Source: Beroe ovata (lineage: Eukaryota > Ctenophora > Nuda > Beroida > Beroidae). From it: 64,000 bases of DNA. The stretch spans positions 3,060 through 67,059 of the forward strand of contig CAMPET010000157.1 of assembly GCA_946803715.1 (NCBI GenBank), in the 5' to 3' direction. Of this stretch, positions 35,671 to 48,704 are shown piece by piece. The position numbers were made by a program, and so were the translations under genes. The number at the start of each line of letters is the position of its first letter. The first letter of the stretch is position 1. The notes beneath the pieces were generated by a model. That model ran no database searches. It was not told the origin of the DNA and worked only from the letters and a program-made list of their open reading frames with translations.

Positions 35671-37600
35671 AGGGTACTTGGGTTAAGCAGAGAAACAAAA
35701 TGCTCGGAAAAACCACTAAACAAAGCATATGCGAAGTGCATTTATTTTATCAGGGAGTCAAATTTCTCTTAGGGAAGCAATTTAGTCTGGTGTCAGGTGA
35801 CATTCACCATCATGAGTAGAAGTGGGCTTGTAAGAGATAGATATATAAGTATTAAGTGCTCAAAATCAGATGATCTCACCTCAGTGAATGGCCAATTTTG
35901 ATAATTCAGGCTACATGCTTCTAAATCTTAAGAATGTGATCTGAGAACTTCCATGAGATTATTCATAGATGTCTTGATAAGTGCAAGTTAATGAAACTCA
36001 GGGTTATGACAAAGTCATAAATTGAACCAGGTTTGACAAATTATATACTTACAAGTGAGTTGTCACTGCCATCTCTGTCACTATATCACATCATGCACAA
36101 AGCTTCAAAATATGAAAGTTGAGTATTCAGACAGTTTTGGAAAACATTGTCATGAAATTATTTCCTGATTATGTGAAGTCCAAGAACTTCCTCATTTTTA
36201 AAAGAGAGAACTCGTGAAAATGTGAGTGCATGATATAACAAAATTGAGTTATTTAGTATAGTAGGTGGTGTGGTGTATACTGAGAACCAATAACGAAATA
36301 CCATGTTCAGTTTTGATTTACAGTGTACTACACAGACAAGGCTTAAATAATTGACTACTGGATTCATAGTAGTAAGTAGATACCTGATACCCTTTTCCCT
36401 TTTTTCAACCATGTGTAAACTGTAATGTCGACACCAGGATACACATTACATATCTTGATGACATCACTCTACATCCCTATTGTAATTTGGCATTCTCTCT
36501 ATAATTTCTGTGCGTTCACCAGGTACTGAGTGTTACTATGGTAATGGAAAGGTTGCTTGTAAAAATTAGCAGCCTGTAGGCTCATTTCTTATGGTACTGC
36601 TTCGATTGCATTGAACTCTCTGTTGATAGGAGAGACAAGAGTTGCACATGCAGTTTGATGTGCGCCCAATGACAGTCAGATATTGCATAAATTGTTTTCA
36701 TTTTGCGCTGAATCATAGCACACACTGGATGACGTGTTGCTGTGATCGCTCTTGATCTTGAATCTGGATTCAATAAGCTACTTCATTCAGTATCTTTCAC
36801 AATACATTAGTTGTTCAATTTTCATTCATGCATTGATGTTCATGGGGACTTCTTGGCGGGCTCCCTAGACTATATTATAATCTCGCAAATTCTGTTTGTA
36901 CCTATCACCTATCTATGTAATGAGATGCACAATGCACATGCAAGTTTTGAGAGAAAGCGACCATTGCTATGGTAACACTGAAGAAGTGAACAGCTGCAGG
37001 AAGCTCATTTCTGATGATCATGCTTCGATTACCTTGTCCTCTCTGTTGATAGAAATCCAGCGATGGTCACCTCACTCCTGAGGCTATGTTTTGGGTGTAC
37101 TGTACTTTTTGGTTTTTGCAGCCTTTTATCACAGGAATACACATAAGCAGATGTAACACAAATAAGCGGATGTAACAACTAGTCAGTGGTCAAATACAGT
37201 CATCCCTCAGTGCCAATTGAAATGGTAGATTTGTTTCCAAATGCTCCTTTTGTTTCGAGTATGTATTGCGTCAAGTCAACTAACACCTATGCACAGCTCA
37301 CGCCACTTTCTATTGAAAGAGAATTCACACTTGCAGATTTGTATGCATGTTACAAGAGTTTGATGTGCAGATTATTTTGTGTGCGCATTAGCTGTTGTTG
37401 CTCCTGTGTGTAATTTTGTTGGTTAACATCAATGTGGTAATGTGGTATTGTTATTTCAAATATATGCTGTGTTTCAATTTACGTCCTGCTACCATATGTG
37501 TATGCCATCTTGATGGGTTTTCTAGTGTATATATATTCTTATGTGAATCATGGCAGTACTGAATATTCTGCTTATCATAAATAACAGTCCCTTCTTCCTG
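35671..37600. other. Upstream flank of FGD and a gene-free interval
   Basis: This should include the FGD promoter on its 35671 side. No gene is supported. Two related segments, at about 36540-36640 and 36960-37060, share ctatggtaa, ctcatttct...tgcttcgatt and ctctctgttgata, suggesting diverged copies of an old repeat. Confidence 0.5.
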
Positions 37601-37614
37601 GGGCTGCATTGTGC

Positions 37615-38225
37615 AACCCACAGCTGATGCCACCCACTGGATCGCATCAGCTGTGCCTAGCATTACCAGGCAATAAATACAAATTACTCTGGCAATAATC
37701 ACTTGCACATGACGTCAGTTTTCAGAGAGCCAAAATGAGGCGAAATAAATATAATATCATAGCTTCGCGGCTCGCGTCAGCTGGGCCTAGCGCCCTAGGA
37801 TCGCCAGGCAAGCATTGCCAGACAACTGCAAATAGTTATTTGTTGTTTAATTTGGCGATACTAAACCGCGACCGATAATGCTTCTAAAAGCTATAAAGGC
37901 GTGTGCACACTGCACACGTTGCGCCCCTATTCTACTCAGTGAACTGAGATTGGGGCTCACATGAACATTTGGCAAGCGCGCGCAAAGAAAATTGAATTCT
38001 CGATCTCGATAGTGTATATACTAGTTGTTGTCGATCGATGATAGCCCCTGTCGAGAATTTCGTTTTGAATTGCGCGCGCGCGGCTCAAACTTATTCTCAA
38101 GGGACTTGGGCTGTGGCATGGGCATGGCTATCGATGATATTGATAGCCCTGTTTCATCGCGGTTCGCATCAGCTGGGCCTACGTGTACAGCCTAACATCG
38201 CCAGGCGAGAGTTGGAGGTTAAAAC
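37615..38225. repeat. CG-rich dispersed repeat, copy B (composite)
   Basis: The segment has the motif gcatcagctg-g-gcctagc...ccaggcaa three times (about 37642, 37765 and 38165). On the minus strand near 37950-37900 it has the CAGTTCACTGAGTAGAAtaGGGGCGCAACGTGTGC block. At 38030-38100 it has cgatcgatgatagcccctgtcgagaatttcg followed by a gcgcgcgcgcggctcaaacttattc tract. The same blocks recur at 48.7-49.3 and 61.9-62.4 kb. No open frame of interest. It looks like nested insertions of one non-autonomous element family. Confidence 0.75.
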
Positions 38226-38239
38226 GAGCTAAAGAATAT

Positions 38240-39653
38240 CAGTATTAAACATCTCTAAAACAGTGTGATACGAATAAAAATATGAGCATTACAAATTCTG
38301 AATTCAACTGCAATATCTATCATGAATTACCATGTACCATGTACCAATTATACCACAATATCTATACTAACAGGCTTTTGATCTAGCTTGTCAAATTCAA
38401 AACTTGAAATTGAAAAATCAACCGTAACGCTTTCTTTCGATTAGCTTTAAGACCTTCGAATTGAAAACGCTGCATTTTTTTCAGCCATCATGATTTGAAT
38501 TCACAATTGTTATGCATATTAAATCATTTCTTTCACAGATTTAACTCAGATGTCCACGTTCAAACATCGAAAACAGTGGATTTGACAGCGTTTAACAACA
38601 GTTAACCCAAGCAGTCTTCTACTGAGAAATACTAACACAAGAGTTTAAAAGATGCTAATCAGTAATCTTAAAACATAAATCAATTTAACCAATATCATGA
38701 TAAGTGTAACGATTCCATACACATAGTTGCTATTGCAACCGGTCGACGGATTATGATGATAAAACAGGCTCAATAATGTTAAAATTAAATTTCATCATAC
38801 ATCTTAGGCGCCCAAATCTAATCAAAAAACAGTTTGACGGCTAAGTTTGATCTGATCCTAACAAGTCTGAAGTCGCTGATCAGACTATAGTTTTCATGGC
38901 AAGTAGGCAATTTTATGGACAATCATTATAATCATACGGACAATATATTTCCTTGCGTTTTAAAATATTATGACAATGAACACACGACACGTATTATCGA
39001 TTACGCACATGGATTACAGGATTGAACCATTATTAAGATTATGCTAGAGGAAGATGGGCTCATAAATAAAACAGTTCTCTCGATCAAAAATCCCCCACAG
39101 CACTACAGTAGTGCAGTACCATGTACAGTACTGTACACTACCTATACACTTATACAGTGAATAGTATACAGCGCACAGCGCAGTTTGCGATATACACTAT
39201 ACAATACTGTGTACAATGTACATTGTACAATGTAGAAGGTACAAAACTGCAATTTATCAGATGAGGCAGCAAATAGGTAACCTACTGGGACAGTATAATA
39301 AGAGAGGAAGATCACAATTGCAAAGAATCACATGTAAAATATCACCGGCATTTGGTGCGCTGTTCACAGTGTTACACGATAGCGAAGTGTCCATCAAAAC
39401 TAGAGATAGTTCCTTCATACCTGAAATATTGATCATTATCACATCTGTGGAGAAACTTGTTCATTTTACAAAGATGAATTTCGATCGGCTCCGAATCACA
39501 TTTGAAAAAACACGCTGACAGCCTATAAATAGCTTTTCATGGAGAGTCTCCCCTCTCCAGGGGGAGACAGAGATCGACCGAAAATGAATTCCCGAGACGG
39601 GACGATCACGATAGCGGGTATCCCGACCCATGTGGTGGTCGAGTTAACGAGTT
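38240..39653. other. Gene-free interval with GTAC-rich palindromes
   Basis: The region is AT-rich. Around 39105-39240 short self-complementary words (agtactgtac, gtacaatgtacattgtac) are packed closely. A plus-strand open frame at 39258-39518 has no recognised domain or clear splice context. The right end is the 3' flank of PIP5K. Confidence 0.4.
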
Positions 39654-42600
39654 TCACATGATCCGTGGTCGATCTGTGGTCGACGGTGTTAACCAGCACA
39701 TACTCACAGGACTTACTAAAACAGTTCTGAGATCAGCATGGTTGCCCTGGCTACTGCTGTTGTCCTCGCTTTTGTCCACATTAAAGGAAAGTGTCTCTTC
39801 CTCCGAATGGGCGGCAGCATCACGACTCACACCGTCTTGTCCACTACCTTCTCGTCCATCTGCCGTCCCCTGACTTGGCCCTGAGCCAAAATCGTGGGAG
39901 GACGAGAACTGGAAACCTTGACTTCCCCGAGACGACTGTGGGTCAGATGGTCCCGGTAACTCGTCAGTCGTTGCTTCCTGGACATGGAGCCAATGAACAA
40001 TGTATAGCTGTTCCGTATAGTAATTCAATTATAGGACTGTCTTTCCATTTATCACAATGTATAACGATGTATATCAATGTATTGGCGATAGGTAGTGTGG
40101 CCGGTTACTAACAATGATTTGCAGGGGTAACTCACAATGATTTGCGGAGTAACTCACAATGATTTGCGGAGTAAAGCTGGTAGAAGAGCCATCATCTCGG
40201 GGCTGGTTCGGAGTTCCGGCACTAGACGGGTTGAGACTGTTCGGACAGTTTACTCGAGATGATGCCTGCCTCCTTATACTTGATTTCTGACGACGGATTT
40301 GAGGGGACGACTCATCTGTAAAGAAAAGAGGGGTTAAGATAGAGATCATAGATGTTCCGTACATGTACTTCTTGGACTCAAATGTGCCGAACTCTACGAA
40401 CTTTTTCTGGCCCCTCGGACCAAGGGGACCGAAAAAGGCCTCGGTACGGCTTTACTTAGGGGAGCGAATGAATAGAAAAAGGGAGATATCGTGATCTAAC
40501 CTCCTCGTTTGAACACTCGATCGAAGCAGAAGTTCTTGAAGCGCTCAGCGTAGAAGCTAGGTCTGTGTACCGAAACTGTGTCTCCGTCAGCGATTATCGA
40601 TTTCCAGGAGTGCTCGACTTTCTTCATGAATCTGCAGAATAAATGCCATGTTTAAGTCAGGGAAGTAACAATAATACTCTACTACTCTCATTGGATAAAA
40701 AGTTAGAACAGGTATTTCCAGGACAAAATATCCTCTAGATGATCAAGAAAACCTGTATCTCTGCAGAATATCAATGATTCCCAGGAAGATGAGACATTGC
40801 TCTCCCTTCTCATTCACTGCTAACGTACCTCCGCTGAAAGAAATAAGCTTATTTTATTCTCATTTCTCATAGCGAGAGATATTATTATGCTTTATCATCT
40901 CACTTGCTCATCAACTCAAAGCTCTTTCCCCATATTTGGCAGTATTCATGGGTTAGAGGAAGTTCTGAACTAGACCTTCACTTCACTGTTCAGAGCGCTA
41001 TAGCATGTGTGAATGCTTCAAGTGAAGCGAACTTGTAGTATTCCTCATAGAATTCGCGGGATGAAGGTAGGCCAAATTCTAACATTCGCCCATTTGAAAT
41101 ATGCAAGTAATGAGAACGGATATTATAGTACAAGAAATCTTGTCCCAGAGCTAACTCCCACTAAACATATGATTATGAGTGAAGTCACATCATGTGTGAT
41201 ACCAGACGTGCTATGAAGAGGAAAATACCCAATGTACAGCAAGATGAATATCACGAGTATTTTCCAAGAAGAAAAGAAGTTTCTACCCCGGATCCCCTAT
41301 AATCTCAGATATTGTGCTTCTTTGCTCCACAAAAGTTGGGTTAAAAATTAAAAGATAGATCGTGTGGTCAGTGGAGCGCATTACTTGAACTGTCTAAATC
41401 CGCTAGACGCGGCCGAGTGGGTCCGCGAGTGGGCGTTCCCGCGCCCCTTCCTAACGCCCCGCTTTTTAGCAGGACAGACGACCGGTGGTCCGCGACACTT
41501 CATTTCACTTTTGGGGCTGAGATAGCAATACTTCGTAGCAACACTTCATAGCAACAACATAGCAACGCGATAGCAACGACCATGAATTCATTGTTTTTAC
41601 AGCATCAATAACTTACTGTGGTATTGAGTCGTCTGTTCGCCAATCACCTTTGATACGCGTGCTACCGATGCGACCCAGCATTTGCATGGCGAAATCGTGA
41701 TGATATCCACCTTCCTGAAATGGGCAACTGATCCAAATTCGCAGATATACAACATCATTAGGTACATCATAGTATTGTTAAAATGCATTCGACGGAAATG
41801 AAAAAGTCGCACAAACCTGCGCTGAGTACTGTCGCGTTTCCAAGTTTGGTTTTCGCGATTTGAGCGTCTCGTCCTTACTCAGGGTAAGATTGTGAACACC
41901 CAACAGAAGCGAATAGTCCATGATACAAAAACTCTCCAGAACTCTGATATCTCGCTCCAATGTCTTCTTCAGGTTATCGTATAAATCGGGCTCTAGAATC
42001 AGACCCTGAATGGACGAAATATGGTCACTGAATAACAATTTGAAAAGAAGTGTTGAATCGGCGTTCATGGATGATTAATTTCAGTATTAAGAACTGCCGA
42101 TAGTTGACATACCCCTGGATGCTCCTCCAAAAAGTCGAGATCTTTCAGAGTTGGGGAGGACTTCACCCTCTCCTTATGACTCGCTTGTCTCTTGAACATA
42201 GACCCCTTTAGATCGTACTTTTCATGGTATTTTAGAGTGGAGGGTAGGATGTTGTTCATGACACATATCCGAATTGTCTTGCCCATACTCTCATACTGGA
42301 ACGAGCCGAAGAACTTGGGGAGGGTCGTCTCCTTGTTTTGGGTCAGATTCTGAGGGTAGAAGATAACACGTCATTGCCATGAAAAGGTATAATTTCAGTA
42401 GGTTATAATTATTGGACATGATTCTACCAAAGTTTTGCTATAATGGTGCGAAGAGAAATGTACCATGTAGTAGCCGGGAAGTAGTTTTTGGAGGAAGATC
42501 GCCTCTTTCCTGGTGATGGTTTTTACGATGAAGTTGTCATCGTGTGACAGAAAGAAGAGGGATCCACTTGCGCCAGGGTTAGACAATTCCTTCAGTCGAT

Positions 42601-45005
42601 CTGTGCACAGCGAAACCTGCCGAAGATGGGCATGTAAAGGATCTGAATGCACCAAAATGACGAAAACATATAACGCGAAACGCACCAAAAAGTTGTCTGC
42701 CTCGATATCGAATTCATTCCGGAACTTCTTGAAGGCTCGTGGTGCATATGTTTTGAAGAGGAAATCTTTACACCGATGAGCAGGCGTAGTTGCACTTCCA
42801 TCCCTGATCATAAGTTCGGGTGAAAATCGGTGATACGTTAATCAAACTATAAAAGTCGAATTCATGGGTCGAGTTTTGTATGAAACTTACGCGGGGAAAT
42901 TGACCAATTCCAGTTCGTTGAAATCCTTCATGAGCAAGTCCCGGGTTTGTTGCGGTGTGATGGATCCTATGGAGTGGCCGATACCCAGCTGGAGGGCCTC
43001 CATCAAGCCACTCGCTGGAATCTGATGAAGAAACAAATATTGTCAATGCTCACAGAACCCAAGTGTAATGCCTTGATTTTAATATCGAGGATCATTAAGG
43101 CGTTTGGCGAGAATGGAATCTATATCTATTATCTGTGATATGTAGAACTTGAATTTAGGGTGAAAACTCTAATAAGGAGGTAAAAGGCAGAAAAAATCAT
43201 CGCCCACTAACCCTGGTATTGAACATTAAGTGTTCTCGGTCGCGCATGTAAAAAGAAAGTTGAAGTTTTGTTGGTGAATGATGCTTCAAACCATATAAGG
43301 TTCTCCAATCACAACAATCGTAGAAGAGAAGACAATGGCTGCGAAGCTCTCAGTAGAGCGCTTCAAGTCGAGCTGCCTCGTCATTTGAAGCACAACACAC
43401 AATGAATATTACCACTGCTTATAACAAAAACAATTATCCCCTTTGCACGCTATCAATACACGGAAACTGATAGAGAAGAACAATTTTGCAATCGCTCAAA
43501 ATGATTTGTAGGTACAAGTAGGGCCGGACGAGGGCATTAGACGTCTGAACTTCCCTTGTCTCAGGTTTTCTCCATCATTGATGAAAGAAAATGATAGCTT
43601 TATTCATCTGCTTAGCGCGGTAAAGTAGGCAGATGAAATCAATTTTGCAGGAAGGTTACCGATTGTTCATTTAGTCAAAATTAGTCACACCGTTCCCAGC
43701 AAGTTTAGGCCATGTAAACATGTAGGTTACAAAAGCTCATAAATTCGTCAAGGAATGAATAATTCGAATGCTCAAACTTCTTTCGAGTTTCAACTCATGA
43801 CATTTTTGCTATCAAAAACAACAGAACTAGTAAATATCGACCTTAGACTGCCTCCTCCTCAATCAAAAACAACAGTACAAGTAAAGTGTACAGCAAGCTT
43901 TAAGCTGAGGCCCCTTACATGGGAATACCATCCCTATAGTCTATACGTCACAGTGGAACCATTAGAATTGTCACCCGCTATAATCACAACTTAACATCAT
44001 GATATATCACATGAGTGATGTGGAAAAAACATCACTACGACCATCCTTGAAGGTAGATAGATTCACAACGCTCATACCGCGATCATAAGCAGTGCAAAAT
44101 TCGAAAATTCTTACTAATTCAATTTCAGCCGCTGCCACCCAATAGAAAAGTTTGACTCTATCACAAGTTATTGTGGAACAGGATATCAATAATTGATGTC
44201 TCAAAGTGTTTTGACTGTTGTTTTAATTCATAACTGTACAGGAATTGCATCCTATGACTCGCATGCACTATAGCTCTTATAACAGAGTGCTTCACAACGC
44301 TCGTCCTAGATGCGAGGATAGTTATGGGTCGGGTCACGCGAACTAAGGGAAGCATGGGCATTGTATTGTGCTAAATTCGAGACATATTTCATATTTCAGT
44401 GACAAATAGATGAAAAGTTGTGAGCCCGAATTCCGATTCTATAGTGCTCCTGAAAACGATTGAAGCTGCTGCCAATTTCGATGAGAACTGGAACTGTTCT
44501 TCCGTTTCTAAGTTTTAGAAAACCCCTTCCTCGACATGCATTTTACTTATTAAATACCAGTGTTATTGACCAATTTGTGTACGAACTACAGTACGAATAC
44601 AGTACGTACATCACAAAGTGTACGTCGCGCGCGCGTCGTATTATAACAAGCTTGCTGCAACCATTAGCGCGCTCAGCTTAACGATAAATGCTCCGCGCGC
44701 TACGGCAATTCCAAAAGTGTGCGCGTTTTTGCATTGGTATTTGCTCTTGTGTAGATGGGATTATGCAAGTATGCTGTGTAATTGTATTTTTATGTATGTT
44801 TAGTATTCTGTAGGAACGTATCGAATGCTTATAAAAGTGTTAATGAAAAAGATCCCATTTCCAAATTAGAGGTAAATTGGTATTGTCAATTGTGCAAACG
44901 GTACCTGGCAACGTGGTTACAAACCTTTTTATAGGAGACCACTCCAGTTTCAGTGTCGACTCTGCGATGCCCTATTTTCTTATGCTTCAAACCAGAACCC
45001 TTCTC
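39654..45005 (-). CDS. PIP5K1: Type I phosphatidylinositol-4-phosphate 5-kinase (5' end unresolved)
   Basis: Eleven exons join in frame: 44925-45005, 42891-43021, 42686-42803, 42464-42616, 42113-42349, 41817-42005, 41617-41714, 40753-40833, about 40501-40631, 40158-40315 and 39654-39977 (about 566 residues). They follow the type I PIP5K catalytic core in order: [10 protein letters not shown], the segment [25 protein letters not shown], the nucleotide-binding loop GASGSLFF with FIVKTI carrying the catalytic lysine, [30 protein letters not shown], the catalytic [34 protein letters not shown] and [17 protein letters not shown]. The enzyme makes PI(4,5)P2 from PI4P at membranes. HRP...FYAERF and the KDLDF block favour type I over PIP4K and PIKfyve. 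The C-terminal tail is Ser/Gln-rich and not conserved. The first coding exon(s) before 45005 were not identified. Confidence 0.92.
44622..44720. repeat. CG-rich island in PIP5K intron
   Basis: Runs such as cgcgcgcgcg, agcgcgctcagc and ccgcgcgctac stand out against the AT-rich intron. They resemble the CG tracts of the dispersed repeat but lack its other blocks, so membership of that family is uncertain. Confidence 0.4.
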
Positions 45006-47053
45006 CTGAAATTGATAAGCAAGTTATCATAACCGCAGTTGTCAAAAATACGTTTGATAAAATGAGCTAGAATTGATTTGGTTATCACTTAGCATCCATT
45101 CCACTTTAGCGATCAATCGACAATTTACAAACTGACAAGTGATTGAAATGTGACGTGAAACAGAAATCTTGAGTCACGAATTTTATTCACATTTCACAAC
45201 ATATAGCTACTTTTGAGCTGAAACGATTCACTAAAAAGCATCAACTTAACGGGTCATAAGTAATTACCATATCATGCGAAATTTGAAGGTTACACTGTAT
45301 GAAACATTTTCTCCTTCTAGATAATGCTTGTCTCCTTCTATATAATACTGGTCTGGCACTACGGTACATTGAGTACTTCTTTGAAAGTGCATGGATCAAA
45401 AAGTACATGTGATCAAATCTTGGCATAGAGCTGTGGCATTCAACCATTGAAATTTGAAAACGTTTCTTGTAAATTCTTATGTTGTATTCTTTACCTTGAG
45501 GATGATAGTTGGATCAAGGATGTCTCGTAGTAGGATGTACCATGATTTGGGCTACTCACTTGGCATTGGCTACTCACTAGAACTTACAGTAGTGTGTAAT
45601 GTAGGCATACATAATGCATTCTCATGAAATAATATTAGAGAGAAGATTGTGCTACGAATACAGGGCGCATATACAGTGTACACTGTACAGTGTACTCAGT
45701 ACACTGTACAGTGTACTCAGTACAGTGTACTCAGTACAGTGTACACTGTACAGTGTACTCAGTACAGTGTACTCAGTACAGTGTACTGTAATTGTAGTTC
45801 TTACTATCTCTCTGATGGCATATTACAATTTACACCTTTGATCATTAAAAACGTCGAAAATCGAAAACTTGGCATATCTTGTTTGAAACAAAGGAGACAG
45901 GTCCCACCTACAAAACTACAGGCAAAACAAAATGGTTAAGCTATTTGGAACAACAATAGTCATTGGTCTTGTGCGTGTGTTTATATTGTGGTATATGTAC
46001 TGTACAGATGAAGACAAACACATGGATAAAATGTACAGTGTACACACATATTACAAACGTCATACACACAAACAAAAACACATAAACAAACACACTCTCA
46101 CACAAACAAACGCACATGACACACACACATGACACACCCACATACCCACACATACATACACAAGAACACTCATACATCGTACATACATACACAAGCTGCT
46201 CAGTTTCAGTCGGTGGTCTACAGTTAACACTTAACACGTCATATTACTTAATAGCAAACTCACACATCGGAATACATTACATCATTTATAGTAGCTGATG
46301 CATTAAATTGTCTCAAGACTTCCACTGTTGTGCGATGTAAGCCACGCCTTAAACGAAACAAATCACAGTGTGCAAAATGCAGACTGTACTTTTGCAGAGA
46401 TGAAAAGTATATAATTGGCTATATTGGCATGAACTATAAAAAAGTACAATGTACGTCGTACACCATATTTCTTATGAAGCTTGCGGCAGTACTCCAAATT
46501 GAATAAACCCTGCGGCCTGCAGTTTGATCATACTAAAAGAGTACAAGATACGAATTATACCCTGACCTCTGTGGTTGATGATATGAGGTGTGCTCTTGGT
46601 AATTATCTTTGGAAAATTGTTACCCCAAGATGGCCAAGATCCACAAAGATACCTACACAAATGAATTCCATATTGCGTCTACTAGCGCACACGAAAGTTA
46701 CCCTTTATTGTTAGATTGAGGTACCCGCTGCCTAAGTATGTGTGATTTTCAACCAGATAATAGAAACTCTATCCAGTGTTCCTAAACAAAGGTGCAAGGG
46801 GTGTGTGCGTGTGCGTGTCTGTGTATCATCTCAGGTTTCAGTCAGGAAATTCACATTAGTAATAACATGTTGATAATGTAGATAAATAAGTGTGTACTGT
46901 GTATGTGGGGCAACCTTCTCGATGATAACAGAAGTCACAAAATCAATGGCTGGTAGGTAACTGATGAATTACACCTAACAAAGTATAACACACATTCATG
47001 AAATATTGATAATTGATACACAGAACTGAATCTTGTAGATCTGAATCAAAGAT
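45006..47053. other. Upstream flank of PIP5K and a gene-free interval
   Basis: The missing first exon(s) and promoter of PIP5K are likely here. A minus-strand segment near 45540-45495, ending at a GTAAAG donor, is open in the right phase for exon 44925-45005 but is short and unconfirmed. A (CA)n-rich tract occupies about 46045-46190. No other gene is supported. Confidence 0.4.
45665..45790. repeat. Palindromic tandem array (gtgtactcagtaca)
   Basis: About nine alternating units of gtgtactcagtaca and cactgtacagt follow one another. Each word is nearly self-complementary, so either strand can fold on itself. It lies upstream of the identified PIP5K exons. Confidence 0.85.
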
Positions 47054-47844
47054 TCACACTTGATCATTTGGAGGAGCATCAATACATGAACATAATGTCA
47101 CAGACGTCAGACATACAGTGAAAAACAGGTTGAGGAAGGATTTGCTCCTCTTTGGGAATGACTCATTGCAAATGCTATCATGATCGCAGACGTCACTGAA
47201 TGCATCATCATCCATCATAGCTATGCAATCTTCAATAGTCTTTCCATCTATTGTGGGAGTTGCAGCTTTCTGTGATTCTTCCAGATTTTCAATTTGGTCT
47301 TTCACATAATCATCACCATTGGGTTTCTCATCACATTCAGTCTGTGTTGGAGTCTCACAATCCTCGAGATCGTCAGAGCTGTAACAATCCTCATCATCAA
47401 TAGCGAGGGGTGAACTGGGCTGGACTATGTCTGCTGGTGAGAGTAGTAGTTTCTTTGTTCTATCAACAGCACATGGCGTGCATTCCTCATCTGATGTGTA
47501 GTAGTCAAAGGGTGTGTCAATCACAGGTGCTTTATCAGATAATCCTTCCACACTTCCAGTTTCATCTTCACACAAGTCCAGCTTCAGAATTATTTTCTCT
47601 TTGGTGAGTGGCTGAATTGGTTTAATTTACATCTATGCTGCTATTCTAGAGAAGCTGGAACCTACTATAATGAGCTCAACCCAAATTCTGGCTGACAAAA
47701 ATACCTCAATGTACAAACTGTAAGCAGTATTGTTTTGGTGTAAAGGCCCAGTTCTCGAAAATTATCTTTAAGATTGTTGAAAACAGATTTAAAATAACTC
47801 ACCCCTGCAGTTTGATCTTCTTCATTTTCATCAGAATCTGCCAT
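47054..47844 (-). CDS. Unrecognised acidic protein with hydrophobic C-terminus, two exons
   Basis: Exon 1 (47803-47844) begins at an ATG and encodes 14 mostly acidic residues, ending at GGG/GTGAGT. Exon 2 (47054-47611) follows a TTCAG acceptor in phase 0 and runs 185 codons to TGA, giving 199 residues. The protein is rich in Asp, Glu, Ser and Thr with several Cys. Blocks such as YYTSDEECTPC and DDEDCYSSDDLEDCE are strongly acidic. Near the C-terminus a basic FPKRSKSF precedes a hydrophobic stretch of about 20 residues (LNLFFTVCLTSVTLCSC). This could be a tail anchor with the acidic part facing the cytosol, but the hydrophobicity is modest. No family was recognised. An RVxF-like or kinesin-binding role would be speculation. 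Confidence 0.55.
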
Positions 47845-48540
47845 TTTGATGTGTACCTTGTGAGAAGGAATCCACTGGATGAAACTAATTATGAATGTGA
47901 ACATACAAAGCTGGTTGACATAATCCAATAAGCTTACAACACTAAGTTAATGATATTTAGCTTCATGTATCATTGAATGTTAGGCAAGCTACAGTAGATA
48001 ATGGTACAGTGATAGGACCAACAATGGCTCCCAATTATTGGATATCACTCAATTCTACAGAATATCTTTTTAATTGAAGCAGCCAAAAGGAATGTATACT
48101 ATGTTATGTAAAAAACATAGAAAATCACCCCTGAAACTGCATCTCAATACTCTTTCCTTATATAAATAAATAAATAAGAGTATAATAATGCCAGCATCAT
48201 CACAATCGCCCCTCAAAAAAATTCCAAAATCTCAAAACAAGCACATTTAGGCTTTTGCAAAATAATTATTATAGAATACTAGAATATCTAATAGAATAGA
48301 ATATGAAGCTCAGGTCACAGACAAATTTGGCTATAAATATCACATTTTCATAGCTAAATAGTCAAAGGTAAGGATGCTACATTAGTAAATTACAAGGTAT
48401 ATGATGAATATTTTTGTTTTACTCGAGGAGAAAGGAGAACATATGCAAAACAATGGTCACTGATGATATTCAGTTTGGTGATCCCCATCTCTTTAAACTG
48501 TGAAGCTCAGAGTCCTGAGTGGCCCATCCTAGCAGTTATA

Positions 48541-48655
48541 AGCAGTGAGGGGTATGGTGGGCCGTGAGTGGCTTAGTGGTGTGGCCACCAGACTTTCAAT
48601 TGATCGATCGCAAGTTTGATTCCCCGCCTACTTCACTTCACAGCAAAGGATTCGA
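48541..48655 (+). mobile_element. Second tRNA-like element (SINE head or tRNA pseudogene)
   Basis: The stretch gtgagtggcttagtggtgt...gtttgattccccgcc has an A-box-like TGGCTTAGTGG and a B-box-like GTTTGATTCCCC about 45 bases apart, as in tRNA promoters. The arms pair poorly, so it is not a good functional tRNA. Its body differs from the SINE at 3968-4107. It is followed at 48712 by the gatcagctgagcctagc motif of the CG-rich repeat family. Confidence 0.55.
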
Positions 48656-48704
48656 CTCAAGCTTATGCAGCCAGAAATTGATATGATATCCATTATCGGT
48701 GTGT

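Noticed and set aside
39216-39518. Plus-strand 100-codon frame downstream of PIP5K
   Set aside because: No domain recognised, begins among palindromic repeats, and no splice context; chance frame most likely.
40501-40631. A possible one-base frameshift in the PIP5K exon around the [10 protein letters not shown] motif
   Set aside because: The exon length needed for phase agreement is 131 bases and my base count here is uncertain by one, so a real frameshift is not claimed.
45241-45447. Minus-strand frame as the first exon of PIP5K
   Set aside because: It has an ATG and a possible GTAATT donor, but no similarity to known N-termini and no other support.
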